From assembly GCA_965220835.1 (NCBI GenBank), contig OZ244842.1, positions 3,286,001 through 3,350,000 of the forward strand: a DNA stretch of 64,000 nt, given 5' to 3'. Position numbers and translations under genes: made by a program. The DNA comes from Azophilus sp965220835. Lineage in GTDB: Bacteria; Pseudomonadota; Gammaproteobacteria; Pseudomonadales; Azotimanducaceae. Below the pieces are notes generated by a model that was not told the origin of the DNA, did no database searches, and saw nothing but the letters and a program-made list of their open reading frames with translations. Positions 52,145 to 60,818 of this stretch are shown here, piece by piece (the stretch's first letter is position 1; each line of letters starts with the position of its first letter).

Positions 52145-52609
52145 TTAAGCCTCGGTTCCCATTTCGGTGGGCCGCAGCCTGCCGGCCAGCTTGTCCAGCA
52201 CGCCGTTGACGTACTTGTGGCTTGCCTCGGCGCCGAACAGCTTGGCCAGTTCGATGTACTCGTCGATCACCACCCGGGCGGGCACGTCGGGCCGGTGGCG
52301 CAGCTCGCAGGTGCCTAGACGCAGGATGGCCAGTTCAACGCCGTCGAGGCGCTCTTGATCGCGGTCAAGGAGGTCGCCGTAGAGTTCGTCCAGCTGGCTT
52401 GGGCTGGCCAGCACCCGGCCAAGCATCGCATCGAAGAACGGCCGGTCAGCCTTGTCCAATGCGCCGCTGCCGGTGTACTCCGCGGTCAGCACCCTGGCGC
52501 TGGTACGGTTCATCTGCCATTGGTAGAGCGCTTGCACCAAGGCGCGGCGGGCCTTGCGCCGTTGGCCCACGTTGACACCCGGCGAGCCACGCCGGCGTTG
52601 CTCCGCCAT
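52145..52609 (-). CDS. nusB: Transcription antitermination protein NusB
   Basis: Binds boxA RNA with NusE (S10) in rRNA antitermination. 154 residues, all-helical: RRKARRALVQALYQWQMN, LDGVELAILRLGTCELRH, VVIDEYIELAKLFGAEASHK and YVNGVLDKLA are the family marks. Starts 4 bp after the ribD stop. In many relatives ribE, ribBA and ribH stand between ribD and nusB; here they are missing. Confidence 0.95.
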   Translation of the reverse strand: MAEQRRRGSPGVNVGQRRKARRALVQALYQWQMNRTSARVLTAEYTGSGALDKADRPFFDAMLGRVLASPSQLDELYGDLLDRDQERLDGVELAILRLGTCELRHRPDVPARVVIDEYIELAKLFGAEASHKYVNGVLDKLAGRLRPTEMGTEA

Positions 52610-52613
52610 CGCC

Positions 52614-53690
52614 CTAAAGCTCCGTCAAGCGCAGGCGCAAGTCGGGGCCGAAGCGTTCGACCTCGACGATGTCCCCACCTAGGGCTTGATCCAAGCGCTC
52701 AAACGGCAAGTCCAACAATGGCCGGGCATCGGCGCCGAGGAACTTTGGCGCAAGATAAAGAATGAGCTCATCGCATAGGCCTGCCTTGAGGAAGGCCCCG
52801 GCAAGCGTGGGCCCGGCTTCCACCAGCACCTCGTTGCACTCGCGTTCAGCCAAGCTGCATAGCAATTGCGCCAGATCCACCTGACCCGAGCCGCAGGGGA
52901 GGCACTCCGCCTGGGAATGGCACGCATCTGTTGCGCTTGCATGGGCAATCACGGCGGTTCCGGGCGGTTGAAAGATCTGCGCCTCGGGAGGGCTGCGCAG
53001 CCGGCTGTCCACAATCACCCGCAAGGGCTGGCGCAGCCGACCGTCGCTGGCGAAGCGGTCGTCGCGCACGTTCAGCTGCGGGTTGTCCGCCTGCACGGTG
53101 CCGATGCCGGTGATCACCGCGCAGCTTCGTGCCCGCCAATGCTGAACGTCCCGGCGCGCCTCCTGGCCCGTGATCCACTGGCTTTCGCCGGACGCCATGG
53201 CGGTGCGGCCATCGAGGGAGGCGGCCATCTTCACCCGCACCCAAGGGCGGGCGAGCGCCATGCGCTGCCGATGCCCAAGGTTCAGGGCTTGGGCCCGTTT
53301 GTCGTTGGCCAAGTCCACCTTGATGCCCGATGCCTGGAGCTGCTGCAGGCCATTGCCGTTGACGCGTGGGTCCGGATCCAACGCACCGACCACCACCCGC
53401 TTGATTCCAGCGGCTACCAAGGCGTCGGCGCAGGGCGGCGTTCGCCCATGGACTGAGCAGGGCTCCAAGCTGACGTAGGCGGTGGCGCCCGCCACGTCCG
53501 CGCCGGCGTCTTCAAGGGCGCGAACCTCTGCGTGGCCCTGTCCGGCCCATTGATGCCAGCCGCGGCCCAACACCTGTTCGCCCTTGGCGATCACGCAGCC
53601 CACCCGGGGGTTGGGCGTGGTGGTGTAGAGCCCGCGTTTGGCCAGCTCAATCGCTTCGGCAAGATGGGCCTGATCGGTGCCGGTGATCAT
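52614..53690 (-). CDS. ribD: Riboflavin biosynthesis deaminase/reductase
   Basis: Carries out two steps of riboflavin synthesis. 358 residues: an N-terminal cytidine-deaminase-like domain with zinc site GHAEVRAL and SLEPCSVHGRTPPC, then a reductase domain from about residue 148 (VRVKMAASLDGRTAMASGES, VITGIGTVQADNPQLNVRD, NEVLVEAGPTLAGAFL). ATG at 53690 overlaps the nrdR stop by 4 bp. The pathway partners ribE and ribBA are not in the window; a ribH lies far away at 34425. Confidence 0.95.
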   Translation of the reverse strand: MITGTDQAHLAEAIELAKRGLYTTTPNPRVGCVIAKGEQVLGRGWHQWAGQGHAEVRALEDAGADVAGATAYVSLEPCSVHGRTPPCADALVAAGIKRVVVGALDPDPRVNGNGLQQLQASGIKVDLANDKRAQALNLGHRQRMALARPWVRVKMAASLDGRTAMASGESQWITGQEARRDVQHWRARSCAVITGIGTVQADNPQLNVRDDRFASDGRLRQPLRVIVDSRLRSPPEAQIFQPPGTAVIAHASATDACHSQAECLPCGSGQVDLAQLLCSLAERECNEVLVEAGPTLAGAFLKAGLCDELILYLAPKFLGADARPLLDLPFERLDQALGGDIVEVERFGPDLRLRLTEL

Positions 53691-54145
53691 TGTGCACCGT
53701 CCTTGAGGCGCAGGATTTCGGACTGGAACTCGCTCACGTCCTCGAAGTTGAGGTAAACGGAGGCAAAGCGGACGTAGGCCACGGGGTCGAGTTGGCGCAG
53801 TTCGGCCATGACCTCCTTGCCAAGCAATTCGGCCGCCACTTCCCGTTCGCCGGTGACCCTGATGTTGTGCTTGACGCGGTTGATCAGCGCCTCCACGTCC
53901 TCCACTGGCACGGGCCGCTTCTCCAAGGCGGTTTGCAGGCCACGCCGCAGCTTGTTCTCGTCAAACGGTTCCCGAGAGCCGTCGCGCTTGACGATTCTCG
54001 GCATGACCAGCTCAGCCGTCTCGAAGGTGGTCCAGCGCTCGGTGCAGTTGAGGCACTCCCGGCGTCGGCGCACGGCCTCGCCGTGGCTGACCAGGCGGGA
54101 GTCGATTACCTTGGTGTCGTCGGTTCCGCAGAACGGGCAGTGCAT
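53687..54145 (-). CDS. nrdR: Transcriptional repressor NrdR
   Basis: Represses ribonucleotide reductase genes when dATP is high. 152 residues: zinc ribbon with Cys3, Cys6, Cys31 and Cys34 (MHCPFCG and ECLNCTERW), then an ATP-cone domain (PRIVKRDGSREPFDENKLRR to about 140, SVYLNFEDVSEF at the end). No reductase gene is in the window. Overlaps ribD by 4 bp. Confidence 0.95.
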   Translation of the reverse strand: MHCPFCGTDDTKVIDSRLVSHGEAVRRRRECLNCTERWTTFETAELVMPRIVKRDGSREPFDENKLRRGLQTALEKRPVPVEDVEALINRVKHNIRVTGEREVAAELLGKEVMAELRQLDPVAYVRFASVYLNFEDVSEFQSEILRLKDGAQ

Positions 54146-54255
54146 GGTTGGCTCATGGCAACGGGCTAAGGGGGCGATGCCTCAGACCGACAAGAGCACG
54201 GTCTTGGGGCGCAGGGTAGTCGCATTTGAGAGCCTTGCCCCGCAGTCAATAGGAA

Positions 54256-55515
54256 CTAGGGCGAACCATACACCGGATGGGCCCGGCAAAGAGCCACCAC
54301 TTTTTCCTTCACGGCGGCGATCTTGGCGTCATCCTTGATGTCGCTCAAGACGTCGCACATCCAGCCAGTCAGGTCGGCGCACTCAGCCTCCTTGAAACCC
54401 CGGGTGGTCACCGCCGGGGTGCCGATGCGCAGGCCGCTGGTGACGAAAGGCGAGCGCGGGTCGCCGGGCACGGCGTTCTTGTTGACCGTGATGTTGGCGC
54501 GGCCCAAGGCAGCATCCGCCGCCTTGCCGGTGATGCCGGTGGCAATCAGGTCGAGCAGGAACAAGTGGTTGTCAGTGCCGCCGGACACCACCTTGTGGTT
54601 GCGGTCGATGAAGCCGTTGGCCATGGTGCGGGCGTTGGCCAGCACTTGGGCTTGGTAGTCTCTAAACTCTGGGGTCAGCGCCTCCTTGAAGCACACGGCC
54701 TTGGCGGCGATGACGTGCATCAGCGGCCCGCCTTGGGAGCCGGGGAAGAGGGCCGAGTTCAGCTTCTTTTCCACCTCCGGGTTGGCCCGCGCAAGGATGA
54801 CTCCGCCCCGAGGGCCGCGCAGGGTCTTGTGGGTGGTGGAGGTGGTGACGTCGGCGATGTCCACTGGGCTCGGATAGAGGCCGGCGGCAATGAGCCCGGC
54901 CACATGGGCCATGTCCACCAGCAGATAGGCGCCCACCTCGTCGGCAATGGCGCGGAACCGGGCCCAGTCCATGCGCCTTGAGTAGGCGGAAAACCCCGCC
55001 ACGATCATTTTCGGGCGATGTTCATGGGCAAGGCGCGCCACCTCGTCGTAGTCCACCTCGCCGGTGTCCGCGTTCAGCCCGTACTGCACGGCGTTGTAGA
55101 GGCGCCCGGAGAAATTCACCTTGGCGCCGTGGGTCAGGTGCCCGCCGTGGTCGAGGCTCATGCCCAGCACGGTGTCACCGGCCTCCAGCAGCGCCAGGTA
55201 AACCGCGGCATTGGCTTGGGATCCGGAGTGGGGCTGCACGTTGGCGTAGTCCGCGCCGAACAGCGCCTTGACCCGCTCAATGGCCAGCACCTCGGCTTGA
55301 TCCACGTACTCGCAGCCGCCGTAGTAGCGTTTGTGCGGATAACCCTCGGCGTACTTGTTGGTCAGGGAACTGCCCTGCGCCTCGCGCACCAAGGGGCTGG
55401 CGTAGTTCTCGGAGGCGATCAGCTCGATGTGCTCCTCCTGGCGGCGGTCCTCGAGGGCGATGGCATCGGCAATTTCCGGGTCAAATGCCCGAAGGGAGGT
55501 GCAGGAATTGAACAT
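54256..55515 (-). CDS. glyA: Serine hydroxymethyltransferase
   Basis: Interconverts serine and glycine with tetrahydrofolate, supplying one-carbon units. 419 residues. Visible: HIELIASENYASPLVREAQG, NKYAEGYPHKRYYGGCEYVD, NVQPHSGSQANAAVYLALL, the PLP lysine in TTSTTHKTLRGPRGGVILA and SFVTSGLRIGTPAVTTRG-like RSPFVTSGLRIGTPAVTTRG. ATG at 55515. Followed by nrdR after 110 bp. The 272-bp spacer to radA shows no recognisable riboswitch. Confidence 0.96.
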   Translation of the reverse strand: MFNSCTSLRAFDPEIADAIALEDRRQEEHIELIASENYASPLVREAQGSSLTNKYAEGYPHKRYYGGCEYVDQAEVLAIERVKALFGADYANVQPHSGSQANAAVYLALLEAGDTVLGMSLDHGGHLTHGAKVNFSGRLYNAVQYGLNADTGEVDYDEVARLAHEHRPKMIVAGFSAYSRRMDWARFRAIADEVGAYLLVDMAHVAGLIAAGLYPSPVDIADVTTSTTHKTLRGPRGGVILARANPEVEKKLNSALFPGSQGGPLMHVIAAKAVCFKEALTPEFRDYQAQVLANARTMANGFIDRNHKVVSGGTDNHLFLLDLIATGITGKAADAALGRANITVNKNAVPGDPRSPFVTSGLRIGTPAVTTRGFKEAECADLTGWMCDVLSDIKDDAKIAAVKEKVVALCRAHPVYGSP

Positions 55516-55787
55516 GGGCGGCCTCGCAACGGCTCATGGAAAACTGAACAAGCGGGTATTGTAGAGCAACTGCCCGCCGCCCACGCGCCCGCGCTTCAAC
55601 TTCAAGCTGAACCGCATTCAGCACCAGGCCCATCTGCAAGCTTCAGCCATCGTTGTTGCGCTGAGTTCCTCCAAGTGCGGGCACAGCGGGCCGACCTGTA
55701 ATGAAGGTGCGTGCAGCGGAGGTGCGCACTCGCGCCGTCGTCTCGGTGCGCCTGTAGATCCCGCTTGGTGCCAGTCGAGGCGCGCGC

Positions 55788-57149
55788 TTAGGGCAGTGCG
55801 GCCACCACGTCCAAGGCGGCACTTAGAGTCTTGACCCCGTGCACGGCCATGCCCTTGATCGGCTCCGGGGGGCGGTTGGCGTGGGGGGAGATGGCCGTTT
55901 TGAAGCCGTGCTTGCGGGCTTCGCGCAGGCGCTCCTGGCCGTTGGCCACGGGCCGCACTTCGCCGGTGAGGCCCAGCTCTCCAAATACGATCAAATCCTT
56001 CGGCAAGGCCCGGTTGCGCAGCGACGACAGCACCGCCAGCAGTGCCGCGAGGTCGGCGCCGGTCTCGGCGATGCGCACGCCGCCAACCACGTTGGCGAAC
56101 ACGTCCTGATCCGCGAGTTGAATGCCGCAGTGGCGGTGCAGCACGGCAAGGTGCATGGCAAGGCGCTGTTGATCCAAGCCCACGGCCACCCGCCGGGGGT
56201 AGCCGCCCTGGATGTCGTCCACCAGCGCCTGCAGCTCGACCAGGATGGGCCTCGTGCCCTCCCAGATCACCGTGGCGACGCTGCCGGGGGATTCCGCGTC
56301 GCCACGCTGCAGGAAGATCGCCGACGGATTGGCCACCTCCCGCATGCCTTTGCCGGTCATGGCGAAGACGCCGAGCTCGTTGACTGCCCCGAAGCGGTTC
56401 TTTAATCCACGCAGGGTGCGGTAGCGGCTGCCGGCCGGGCTGTCGAGCATCATGAAGCAGTCGATCATGTGCTCAAGCACCTTGGGCCCGGCGAGGTTGC
56501 CCTCCTTGGTGATGTGGCCGACCAGCACCACCGCGGCGCCGGTGCCCTTGGCCAGGCGCGTGAAGTAGGCAGCGGTCTCGCGCACTTGGCTGACGCTGCC
56601 CGGCATGCCGTCAATGCTCTCCAATTGCATGACCTGAATGGAGTCGATCACCACGAGGCGGGGCTTTCGCTCCTCAATGAGGCTGGCGATGGTTTCCGCC
56701 CGGGTTTCCGCAGCCACTTCCAGGTTGGCTGCCGGCAGCCCCAGCCGCTCCGAGCGCAGGGCCAACTGTTGCAGGGATTCCTCGCCGGTGACGTAGAGCA
56801 CGGCGCATTGCTCGGCCAAGGTGGCGCAAACCTGCAGCAGCAAGGTGCTTTTGCCGGCACCGGGGTCGCCGCCGATCAGCACCACGGAGCCGGGCACCAA
56901 GCCGCCGCCCAGCACCCGGTCGAGCTCGCCGAAACCGGTGGCGAGCCTGTCGGAAGCCTCGGTTTCCACCTCCGAGAGCTTGCGCACTTGCGCCTCCGCG
57001 CCGCTGAAACCCAGCTTGGGCGCGGGTGCCGCGCCGATGCGCAGCTTGGCCAAGCTGTTCCACTCGCTGCAGGCGCTGCACTGCCCTTGCCACTGCACAT
57101 GCTCCGCGCCACAGGCGGAGCAGACGTAAACGGTTTGCGGCTTGGCCAC
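55788..57149 (-). CDS. radA: DNA repair protein RadA
   Basis: RecA-like helicase that extends recombination intermediates. 453 residues: zinc finger with Cys10, Cys13, Cys24 and Cys27; Walker A LIGGDPGAGKSTLLLQVCA; KNRFG motif LRGLKNRFGAVNELGVF; and a C-terminal Lon-like domain (VIFGELGLTGEVRPVANGQE-type, seen as DLIVFGELGLTGEVRPV). Starts 12 bp after the dnaB stop. In many relatives alr lies between dnaB and radA; not here. Confidence 0.95.
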   Translation of the reverse strand: MAKPQTVYVCSACGAEHVQWQGQCSACSEWNSLAKLRIGAAPAPKLGFSGAEAQVRKLSEVETEASDRLATGFGELDRVLGGGLVPGSVVLIGGDPGAGKSTLLLQVCATLAEQCAVLYVTGEESLQQLALRSERLGLPAANLEVAAETRAETIASLIEERKPRLVVIDSIQVMQLESIDGMPGSVSQVRETAAYFTRLAKGTGAAVVLVGHITKEGNLAGPKVLEHMIDCFMMLDSPAGSRYRTLRGLKNRFGAVNELGVFAMTGKGMREVANPSAIFLQRGDAESPGSVATVIWEGTRPILVELQALVDDIQGGYPRRVAVGLDQQRLAMHLAVLHRHCGIQLADQDVFANVVGGVRIAETGADLAALLAVLSSLRNRALPKDLIVFGELGLTGEVRPVANGQERLREARKHGFKTAISPHANRPPEPIKGMAVHGVKTLSAALDVVAALP

Positions 57150-57161
57150 GGCAGCGGCTGG

Positions 57162-58556
57162 CTAAGGCGGTTCGAAGTCGTCGTAGCGGTCCGGCGCCTT
57201 GCTTTCGAACTTCGTCAATTCGCCGAGGAAGCTGAGCCTTACGGTGCCGGTGACGCCGTTACGCTGCTTGCCGATGTTGATTTCGGCGATGCCCTTGTCC
57301 GGCGAGTCCTCGTTGTACACCTCGTCGCGGTAGATGAACAGGATCAGGTCGGCGTCCTGCTCGATGGCGCCGGAGTCCCGCAGGTCGGCCATCATGGGGC
57401 GCTTGTTCTGCCGTTTCTCCACGTCTCGGTTGAGCTGTGAAAGGGCCAGCACGGGGCAGTGCATCTCCTTGGCCAGGGCTTTCAAGGAGCGGGAAATCTC
57501 CGAAATCTCGTTGGTGCGGTTCTCGGGTGAGCCGGCAATTCTCATTAGCTGCAGGTAGTCCACAACAATCAGGCCGACGCCGCCCTCTTCTTCCCGCGAC
57601 ACGCGGCGCACGCGGGCGCGCAACTCACCCGGGGTGAGCGCCGGCGTGTCGTCGATGTAGAGGGGCTTGTCCTTCAACCGCCCCACCTCGCGGCTGAAAT
57701 TGTCCCAGTCCCGGTCATTGAGCTTGCCAATGCGCATGCGGCTTTGGTCGATGTGCGCCAGGGAGGAGAGCAGGCGCAGCACCAACTGCTCGGCGGCCAT
57801 TTCCAGGCTGAACACCACGCTCGGCTTGTTGCACTGCACCACCGCGAACTCGACGATGTTCATGGCGAAGGCCGTCTTGCCCATGGAGGGGCGTCCGGCG
57901 ATGACGATCAGGTCCGAATCCTTGAAGCCGGTGGTCATTTTGTCCAAGTCCTCGAACCCGCTTGCCAAGCCGGGCAGTTGGTCTTGGTTCTCATGCAGCC
58001 GGCGCAGTTCGTCGGCCGCGGTGTTCAGCATGGGCGTGATGGGCTGCGGACCGCCGTCGTCGCTGCGCCCTTCGGCAATGGCAAACACGGCGCGCTCAGC
58101 CTCCTCCACGAGATCGTCGCCGCTGCGGCCGTCCGGTTCGAAGCCGGATTCGGTGATTTGCTGTCCGGCGCGTATGAGTTGGCGCAGGGTGGAGCGGTCG
58201 CGCACGATTCGCGCATAGGCGGGGGCGTTGGCCGTGCCCGGTGTGGTCTCGACCAGCTCGGCCAGGAAGGCGGCCCCGCCTATGCGGTCGAGCTGGCCCT
58301 TGGAGGAAAGGGCCTCGGCCACGGTGACGGCGTCGATGGGGTTGTTGTCCCGCCACAACCTGTCCATGGCCTCGAAAACGATCTTGTGCTCGGAGCGGTA
58401 GAAGTCATTGATGCCCAGGATGTCGATGACGTCGATCCAGGCGTCCGGCTTCAGCATAAGGCTGCCGAGCACCGACTGCTCCGCCTCGATGGAGTGCGGC
58501 GGCACCTTCAGCGGGCGCGGGTCCGCGGATTCGTTTAGGGGCACTGGCTCGGACAC
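57162..58556 (-). CDS. dnaB: Replicative DNA helicase
   Basis: Hexameric helicase that unwinds DNA at the fork. 464 residues. N-terminal domain KVPPHSIEAEQSVLGSLML; C-terminal RecA-like domain with Walker A IVIAGRPSMGKTAFAMNI, FSLEMAAEQLVLRLLSS, LIVVDYLQLM (Walker B) and LALSQLNRDVEKRQNKRPMM. No intein interrupts it. rplI, the common upstream neighbour, is absent. Confidence 0.96.
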   Translation of the reverse strand: MSEPVPLNESADPRPLKVPPHSIEAEQSVLGSLMLKPDAWIDVIDILGINDFYRSEHKIVFEAMDRLWRDNNPIDAVTVAEALSSKGQLDRIGGAAFLAELVETTPGTANAPAYARIVRDRSTLRQLIRAGQQITESGFEPDGRSGDDLVEEAERAVFAIAEGRSDDGGPQPITPMLNTAADELRRLHENQDQLPGLASGFEDLDKMTTGFKDSDLIVIAGRPSMGKTAFAMNIVEFAVVQCNKPSVVFSLEMAAEQLVLRLLSSLAHIDQSRMRIGKLNDRDWDNFSREVGRLKDKPLYIDDTPALTPGELRARVRRVSREEEGGVGLIVVDYLQLMRIAGSPENRTNEISEISRSLKALAKEMHCPVLALSQLNRDVEKRQNKRPMMADLRDSGAIEQDADLILFIYRDEVYNEDSPDKGIAEINIGKQRNGVTGTVRLSFLGELTKFESKAPDRYDDFEPP

Positions 58557-58708
58557 GGCACTGGAAGCAAAGCGGGATGTGCGGACAGGGAATCGTCATT
58601 CTTTCTCGCGGGCATTGCAAGGAGAAAATACCCTTCCGGCAGGTCACGGCCTCCAGTTCCGGACATTTTGAGGGCGTGAAGCTCGCTCCAGGCAGGCGCC
58701 GCCGACCT

Positions 58709-58723
58709 AGGGCTTGTTGCCCT
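58709..58723. repeat. Dispersed intergenic palindrome variant
   Basis: AGGGC, loop TTGTT, GCCCT: a 5-bp stem in the divergent spacer between dnaB and the acyl-CoA ligase gene. Confidence 0.4.
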
Positions 58724-58806
58724 CGCAGTGCGTTGCGGGCGTGGCCAATCCAATCGCTTGGCACGGAGCAACCGTGATATCGTTTGCCTTGCGTGCCCGT
58801 GGGCCC

Positions 58807-60396
58807 ATGCCTTTTCTCATGCCGGACAACTTGCAACGAACCCTGCCCGAGGTTCTTCGGGATGCTGCGGATCGCCACTCAGACCAAGCCGCCATCGTTG
58901 ACGGCGAGGCAACGCTGACTTTTGCCGCCCTGAAGGCAAGTGCCGACCGGCTATCCAAGTCGGTCATTGCCTCCGGGCTGGAACCGGGAGAGCGCTTTGT
59001 CATCTGGGCGCCGAATGTTGCCGATTGGGTCGTTGCGGCGCTCGCCGGGCAGCAGGTTGGCGGCGTGCTGGTGCCCATCAACACCCGCTTCAAGGGCCAG
59101 GAGGCGGGCGACATCGTGCGCCGTTCAGGTGCGCGGCTGGCCTTTGCAGCGGGCCAGTTCCTGGGCGTGGACTATGCGGCGCTGCTGACCGAGCAGCCGT
59201 GCCCCGGTCTGCGGCAGGTGGTGCGTCTGGATGCTGCCGGCGACGAGCTTTCGTTGCAGGCCTTTGCGGGGCTGGGCGATGGGGTCTCCGCTGCCGAACT
59301 TCAGCGCCGCATCGAGGCCGTTCGCCCCGGTGACCCTTCCGACGTTTTGTACACCTCGGGCACCACCGGTGCCTCCAAGGGAGCCATCACCACCCATGGG
59401 CAGAACATTGCCACGTTCATGGAATGGTCCGCGGCCGTGGGGCTGACCGCAGAGGACCGATACTTGGTGGTCAACCCGTTTTTTCACTCGTTCGGCTACA
59501 AGGCTGGCTGGCTGGCGGCATTGCTGCGTGGTGCGGCGGTCTACCCCGAAGCCCAGTTCGATGCGGCGCGCTTGCTGCGCCGCATTGAGCAGCAGCGCAT
59601 CACCCTGCTGCCCGGTCCGCCGACGCTGTTTCAGTCGCTGCTTGCCGAACCCGGCCTGCCCGGTGCGGACTTAAGCTCATTGCGCTGCGCAGTGACCGGG
59701 GCGGCGTCGGTGCCGGTGCAGTTGGTCCGGGACATGAAGCAACGGCTCGGCTTCAAGGAGGTGTACACTGCCTATGGCTTGACCGAGTCCTCCGGGGTGG
59801 TGTCAATGTGCCGGTCGGGGGACGACTTGGAGACCATTGCCAACACCTGCGGGCGGGCCATGCGCGGGGTTGAGATCCGAATTGCCAGCAGCAACGGGGC
59901 GGCGCTGCCGGCGGGCACCGCCGGAGAGGTTTGGGTGCGTGGCTTCAACGTGATGCAGGGCTACTTGGACGATGCCGCCGCCACTGCCGCTGCCATCACG
60001 CCGGATGGTTGGCTGAAGACCGGCGACATTGGCGTTCTGGATGAACGGGGCTACCTCAAGATCACTGACCGCCTGAAGGACATGTACATCTGTGGCGGCT
60101 TCAACTGCTATCCTGCGGAAATCGAAAATCGCCTGCTCGACCATCCGGCGGTGGCCGACGTGGCGGTGGTGGGCGCGCCTGACGAACGGCTGGGCGAGGT
60201 GGGCCACGCCTTCATCGTGCCCGCACAGGGCGTTCGCCCGGAAGTGGAGCAACTGCTCACTTGGGCGCGCGGGCAGATGGCCAATTACAAAGTGCCGAGG
60301 CGGATTACGTGGATGGACGAACTGCCACGCAACGCCTCGGGCAAAGTGCAGAAGTTCCGCTTGAAGGAAGAACCGGCGAGGCTGACCGATGCTTAG
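58807..60396 (+). CDS. Acyl-CoA ligase (FadD3-like AMP-forming synthetase)
   Basis: Activates a carboxylic acid to its CoA thioester through an acyl-adenylate. 529 residues from ATG at 58807 (ATG at 58819 also possible). Motifs: DVLYTSGTTGASKGAITTHG (AMP-binding P-loop), NPFFHSFGYKAGWLAALLRG, VYTAYGLTESSG, DGWLKTGDIGVLDERGYLKI, and the catalytic Lys in LPRNASGKVQKF. The pattern around the P-loop and HSFGYK resembles FadD3-type ligases, which act on sterol side-chain or ring propionates, but the true substrate is unknown. It overlaps a ferredoxin gene by 8 bp. Confidence 0.88.
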   Translation: MPFLMPDNLQRTLPEVLRDAADRHSDQAAIVDGEATLTFAALKASADRLSKSVIASGLEPGERFVIWAPNVADWVVAALAGQQVGGVLVPINTRFKGQEAGDIVRRSGARLAFAAGQFLGVDYAALLTEQPCPGLRQVVRLDAAGDELSLQAFAGLGDGVSAAELQRRIEAVRPGDPSDVLYTSGTTGASKGAITTHGQNIATFMEWSAAVGLTAEDRYLVVNPFFHSFGYKAGWLAALLRGAAVYPEAQFDAARLLRRIEQQRITLLPGPPTLFQSLLAEPGLPGADLSSLRCAVTGAASVPVQLVRDMKQRLGFKEVYTAYGLTESSGVVSMCRSGDDLETIANTCGRAMRGVEIRIASSNGAALPAGTAGEVWVRGFNVMQGYLDDAAATAAAITPDGWLKTGDIGVLDERGYLKITDRLKDMYICGGFNCYPAEIENRLLDHPAVADVAVVGAPDERLGEVGHAFIVPAQGVRPEVEQLLTWARGQMANYKVPRRITWMDELPRNASGKVQKFRLKEEPARLTDA

Positions 60397-60706
60397 GCTG
60401 GACGTTACCGACCGGGCTGGAGCCCGACATGAATTGAATGCCGATGCGGGTGGCACCCTGATGGAGGCCCTGCGCGACGCGGACATGGGCATCGAGGCCA
60501 TTTGCGGCGGTCAGTGCGCCTGCGCCACGTGCCACTGCTGGGTGGCGGAGGATTGGTTATCGCAACTTCCCCCGGTCACCGAGGATGAGCGTGACCTGCT
60601 GTCCAGCCTGGACCATTACAACCCCCATCGATCTCGCCTCACCTGCCAACTCGAACTCACGGACATCCCCAACGGCCTGCCAATTACCGTTGCACCTGAG
60701 GAGTAG
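60389..60706 (+). CDS. [2Fe-2S] ferredoxin, adrenodoxin type
   Basis: A 105-residue electron carrier. The cluster ligands are Cys39, Cys45 and Cys48 (CGGQCACATC, CX5CX2C) with Cys86 (RLTCQL), the adrenodoxin/putidaredoxin pattern. Such ferredoxins feed P450s, Rieske oxygenases or desaturases. The 8-bp overlap with the acyl-CoA ligase gene implies joint translation. No ferredoxin reductase or P450 lies beside it; the nearest possible acceptor is the convergent desaturase. Confidence 0.9.
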   Translation: MLRLDVTDRAGARHELNADAGGTLMEALRDADMGIEAICGGQCACATCHCWVAEDWLSQLPPVTEDERDLLSSLDHYNPHRSRLTCQLELTDIPNGLPITVAPEE

Positions 60707-60792
60707 ACTGGCGCTCTGGCGAGCGCCGGGTCAGGGCCGGGACGCCAGCGGATCGAGGCGCTGCGTTCGGCTTGGGCGTAATTCTCCGGGCC

Positions 60793-60809
60793 GAGGGCGT
60801 CCGGCACTC
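60793..60809. repeat. Dispersed intergenic palindrome copy (imperfect)
   Basis: GAGGGC, loop GTCCG, GCACTC, between the convergent ferredoxin and desaturase genes. Confidence 0.4.
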
Positions 60810-60818
60810 GATTGCAAT

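Noticed and set aside
55516..55787. Glycine or tetrahydrofolate riboswitch ahead of glyA
   Set aside because: No recognisable riboswitch core could be found by eye in this spacer.
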